This document shows positions 62,516 through 64,000 of a stretch of DNA of 64,000 nucleotides, piece after piece. A model generated the notes under the pieces. That model worked only from the letters and a program-made list of their open reading frames with translations. It ran no database searches and was not told the origin of the DNA. The DNA lies in assembly GCF_900115865.1 (NCBI RefSeq), contig NZ_FOXY01000009.1, positions 124,001 to 188,000 of the forward strand, in the 5' to 3' direction. Positions within the stretch are counted from its first letter, which is position 1. Every line of letters starts with the position of its first letter. Source of the stretch: Donghicola eburneus. GTDB lineage: Bacteria > Pseudomonadota > Alphaproteobacteria > Rhodobacterales > Rhodobacteraceae. Position numbers and translations under genes: made by a program.

Positions 62516-63441
62516 ATCGGCATCCAAAGTCCGAGCACCCAGATCACGCTAGGAATAGCCGCAATCGCCATTACCGTTTGCGTTGCCGTGATCCCCGCCA
62601 TTAAAGGCGCGTCACCGCCAAGTTGCCGTGCAAGGATATAGGCCGATGACGCAGTTGGCAGGACTTGGAACAATAGTGCGGTGGTTAGCGCAGGGCCATG
62701 CAGTCCAAAGACCAGTGCGAAGGCCGCCGTCGCAAAAGGCATCAGCAGAAACTTAATGCCCGAAGAGACGGCAACAGGGGCCACCCACTGACGCGCCGTG
62801 CCAAGCTCTAGCGCAGCGCCCACACACAAAAGCCCCAGCGGGAGGGACGCGCCACCCAAAGCCTTGAGCGCACCGGCAATTCCAGAAGGCACGCCCAAAC
62901 CCAGCATCTGAAACAGGATCCCCGCGAGTGAAGACATGATCAGCGGATTGCTGACCAGCTGCTTGCCCACCCCCAAAGCGTTCAGGCGCGCCCGCCCATG
63001 GCGCGCGAACACGAGGACGCACAAAATATTCACCGTCGGCACGATAGAGGCATTGCAGATCGCTGCCAACGCCACGCCTTGGGCCCCAAATATCCCCGCA
63101 GCCAGCGTGACACCAACATAGTTATTAAAGCGAACACTGCCCTGAAAAACCGAAGTGAAAGCGGGCCCATCCACGTGGATCAGCGGCCTCAGCAATACCA
63201 CAAGCGCTCCGACCGTCACTGTGGCAAGCACCAAGGTCAGCGCCAGCTCCGCCACTGGCACCCCGCCCAAATCTGCGGTCGCAAGACTGTGAAAAAAGAG
63301 GCAAGGAAGCAGCACGTAATAGCTCATCCGCTCCGCCTGCGGCCAGAAGGCCGCTTGGATGAAGTCCGTTTTTCGCAGAACCGCGCCCGCGCCGATGATC
63401 AGAACAACCGGCATCAAAGCCAATAATACTGCTCCGCCCAT
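62512..63441 (-). CDS. AEC-family (auxin efflux carrier-type) transporter
   Basis: 309 residues from the ATG at 63441, chosen for AAGGAG seven bases upstream; a start 17 codons earlier has no such site. Ten membrane helices are expected, in two five-helix repeats, with the IGAGAVLRKTDFI start and crossover segments rich in Gly/Pro (GVTLAAGIFGAQGVALA). Bacterial members transport malonate, malate or other organic acids. Divergent from a LysR gene across a palindrome. Confidence 0.82.
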   Translation of the reverse strand: MGGAVLLALMPVVLIIGAGAVLRKTDFIQAAFWPQAERMSYYVLLPCLFFHSLATADLGGVPVAELALTLVLATVTVGALVVLLRPLIHVDGPAFTSVFQGSVRFNNYVGVTLAAGIFGAQGVALAAICNASIVPTVNILCVLVFARHGRARLNALGVGKQLVSNPLIMSSLAGILFQMLGLGVPSGIAGALKALGGASLPLGLLCVGAALELGTARQWVAPVAVSSGIKFLLMPFATAAFALVFGLHGPALTTALLFQVLPTASSAYILARQLGGDAPLMAGITATQTVMAIAAIPSVIWVLGLWMPI

Positions 63442-63540
63442 CAATTTCTCCTTCTGGTTCTGGCCGCCAATGGCGGACCTCAAATCATGCATGGACGTAT
63501 CACGCCAAATCGGCGCGGAAAAATTTTTAATACTCCCTCA

Positions 63541-63563
63541 ATCCATGATATAATCTCATGGAT
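63541..63563. promoter_or_regulatory. 23-base inverted repeat between the carrier and LysR genes
   Basis: ATCCATGA (63541-63548) and TCATGGAT (63556-63563) with a seven-base AT-rich spacer, perfect arms. It lies 12 bases before the LysR start and 100 bases from the carrier start; LysR proteins commonly bind such sites. Confidence 0.6.
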
Positions 63564-63575
63564 TGGAGGACGGTT

Positions 63576-64000
63576 ATGTCTATAAGGGCATTGCGCACAT
63601 TGCAGGCCATCGCACGGCACGGTTCGTTCGCAAGTGCAGGCGCGGCCGTGGGCCTGACGCAATCGGCAGTCAGCCTTCAGGTCAAATCGCTCGAAGAAGA
63701 CTTCGGAGCCAAGCTTTTTGACCGCTCTCGCAGACTTCCGGTGCTGACCGATGCGGGCAAAGTTCTGGTCGAAAAGTCCGGCGAAGTGCTCGCGCTTTAC
63801 GATCAACTGGGACCAGCATTGAGCGAAGAGGGTGTACTAGCTGGCAAGGTGAAGCTAGGTGTGATCCAGACGGCTCTTGCAACGTATCTGCCCGACGCGC
63901 TCGTACAGTTAAATGCGGCACACCCTGATGCCCGTTTTCACGTGGTTGCGGGAATGTCGGTAGAGCTGGCCGCGCAAGTCGCCGCGCACGAGTTGGATGC
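63576..64000 (+). CDS. LysR-family regulator, N-terminal part (runs off the window)
   Basis: The ATG at 63576 follows GGAGG. The first 141 residues are present and open at the right edge. The winged helix-turn-helix has LQAIARHGSFASAGAAVGLTQ and SLQVKSLEEDFGAKLFDRS, followed by the start of the effector domain (KLGVIQTALATYLPDAL). Probably controls the divergent AEC carrier gene. Confidence 0.85.
   Translation, partial: MSIRALRTLQAIARHGSFASAGAAVGLTQSAVSLQVKSLEEDFGAKLFDRSRRLPVLTDAGKVLVEKSGEVLALYDQLGPALSEEGVLAGKVKLGVIQTALATYLPDALVQLNAAHPDARFHVVAGMSVELAAQVAAHELD

Overview
The window reads as the chromosome of a marine alphaproteobacterium of the Rhodobacteraceae (Roseobacter group). The evidence is dense ATGA-overlapped operons of moderately high GC, a trimethylamine monooxygenase / TMAO demethylase / N-methylglutamate gene set typical of that group, many glycine-cleavage-T-like demethylases, an N-type ATPase operon, and transporters for compatible solutes. 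No rRNA, tRNA, CRISPR array, insertion sequence or prophage was recognised. The assignment is inference from gene content; species is not determined.

Layout. 1-4.6 kb: the tail of a sugar-type ABC ATPase, a nitronate monooxygenase, YaeQ, a cysteine-cluster protein, a SnoaL-like protein and a GlcD-like flavoprotein. 4.7-15.6 kb: a LysR gene and a long minus-strand operon (thiamine-diphosphate enzyme, spermidine/putrescine-type ABC importer, Asp/hydantoin racemase, two NodB-fold deacetylase-like proteins, an M20 peptidase, an AllE-like ureidoglycine aminohydrolase). It looks like a catabolic pathway for a ureide or cyclic amide whose substrate is not obvious. 15.9-17.2 kb: ECF sigma factor and anti-sigma factor.

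17.3-45.4 kb: a methylated-amine island. BCCT and UspA genes are followed by tdm, tmm, a cytosolic periplasmic-binding-like protein, an XRE-cupin regulator, mgsABC, gmaS, an AraC-type regulator, mgdABCD, folD, purU, a GntR regulator, amt, a 58-residue membrane protein, dmmDABC and sugE. Together these encode trimethylamine -> TMAO -> dimethylamine + formaldehyde; dimethylamine -> methylamine; methylamine -> gamma-glutamylmethylamide -> N-methylglutamate -> glutamate + methylene-tetrahydrofolate; and methylene-tetrahydrofolate -> formate. Short inverted repeats built on TTGG/CCAA (TTGGTKTGRRCCA and ATTGGTCCA half-sites) recur at several promoters of the island, which suggests a shared local regulon.

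45.7-50.1 kb: a single-domain response regulator behind a GGAAC-N17-CGTT promoter-like element, the assimilatory sulfate genes cysD and cysNC, and a LuxR-type regulator with an 18-bp palindrome at its start. 50.1-56.5 kb: a complete nine-gene N-ATPase operon in the order D-C-Q-R-B-E-F-A-G, with no delta subunit and a rotor subunit carrying a glutamate in each helix. 56.8-64.0 kb: a two-subunit molybdenum hydroxylase, an N-methylproline-demethylase-like flavoprotein facing a TetR gene across a palindromic region, an auxin-efflux-type carrier and the start of a LysR gene.

The best candidates for undescribed biology are the ureide-like operon with its active/degenerate deacetylase pair, the repeated operator family in the methylamine island, the orphan cytosolic binding protein, the short membrane ORF beside amt, and the hairpin over the gntR ribosome-binding site.
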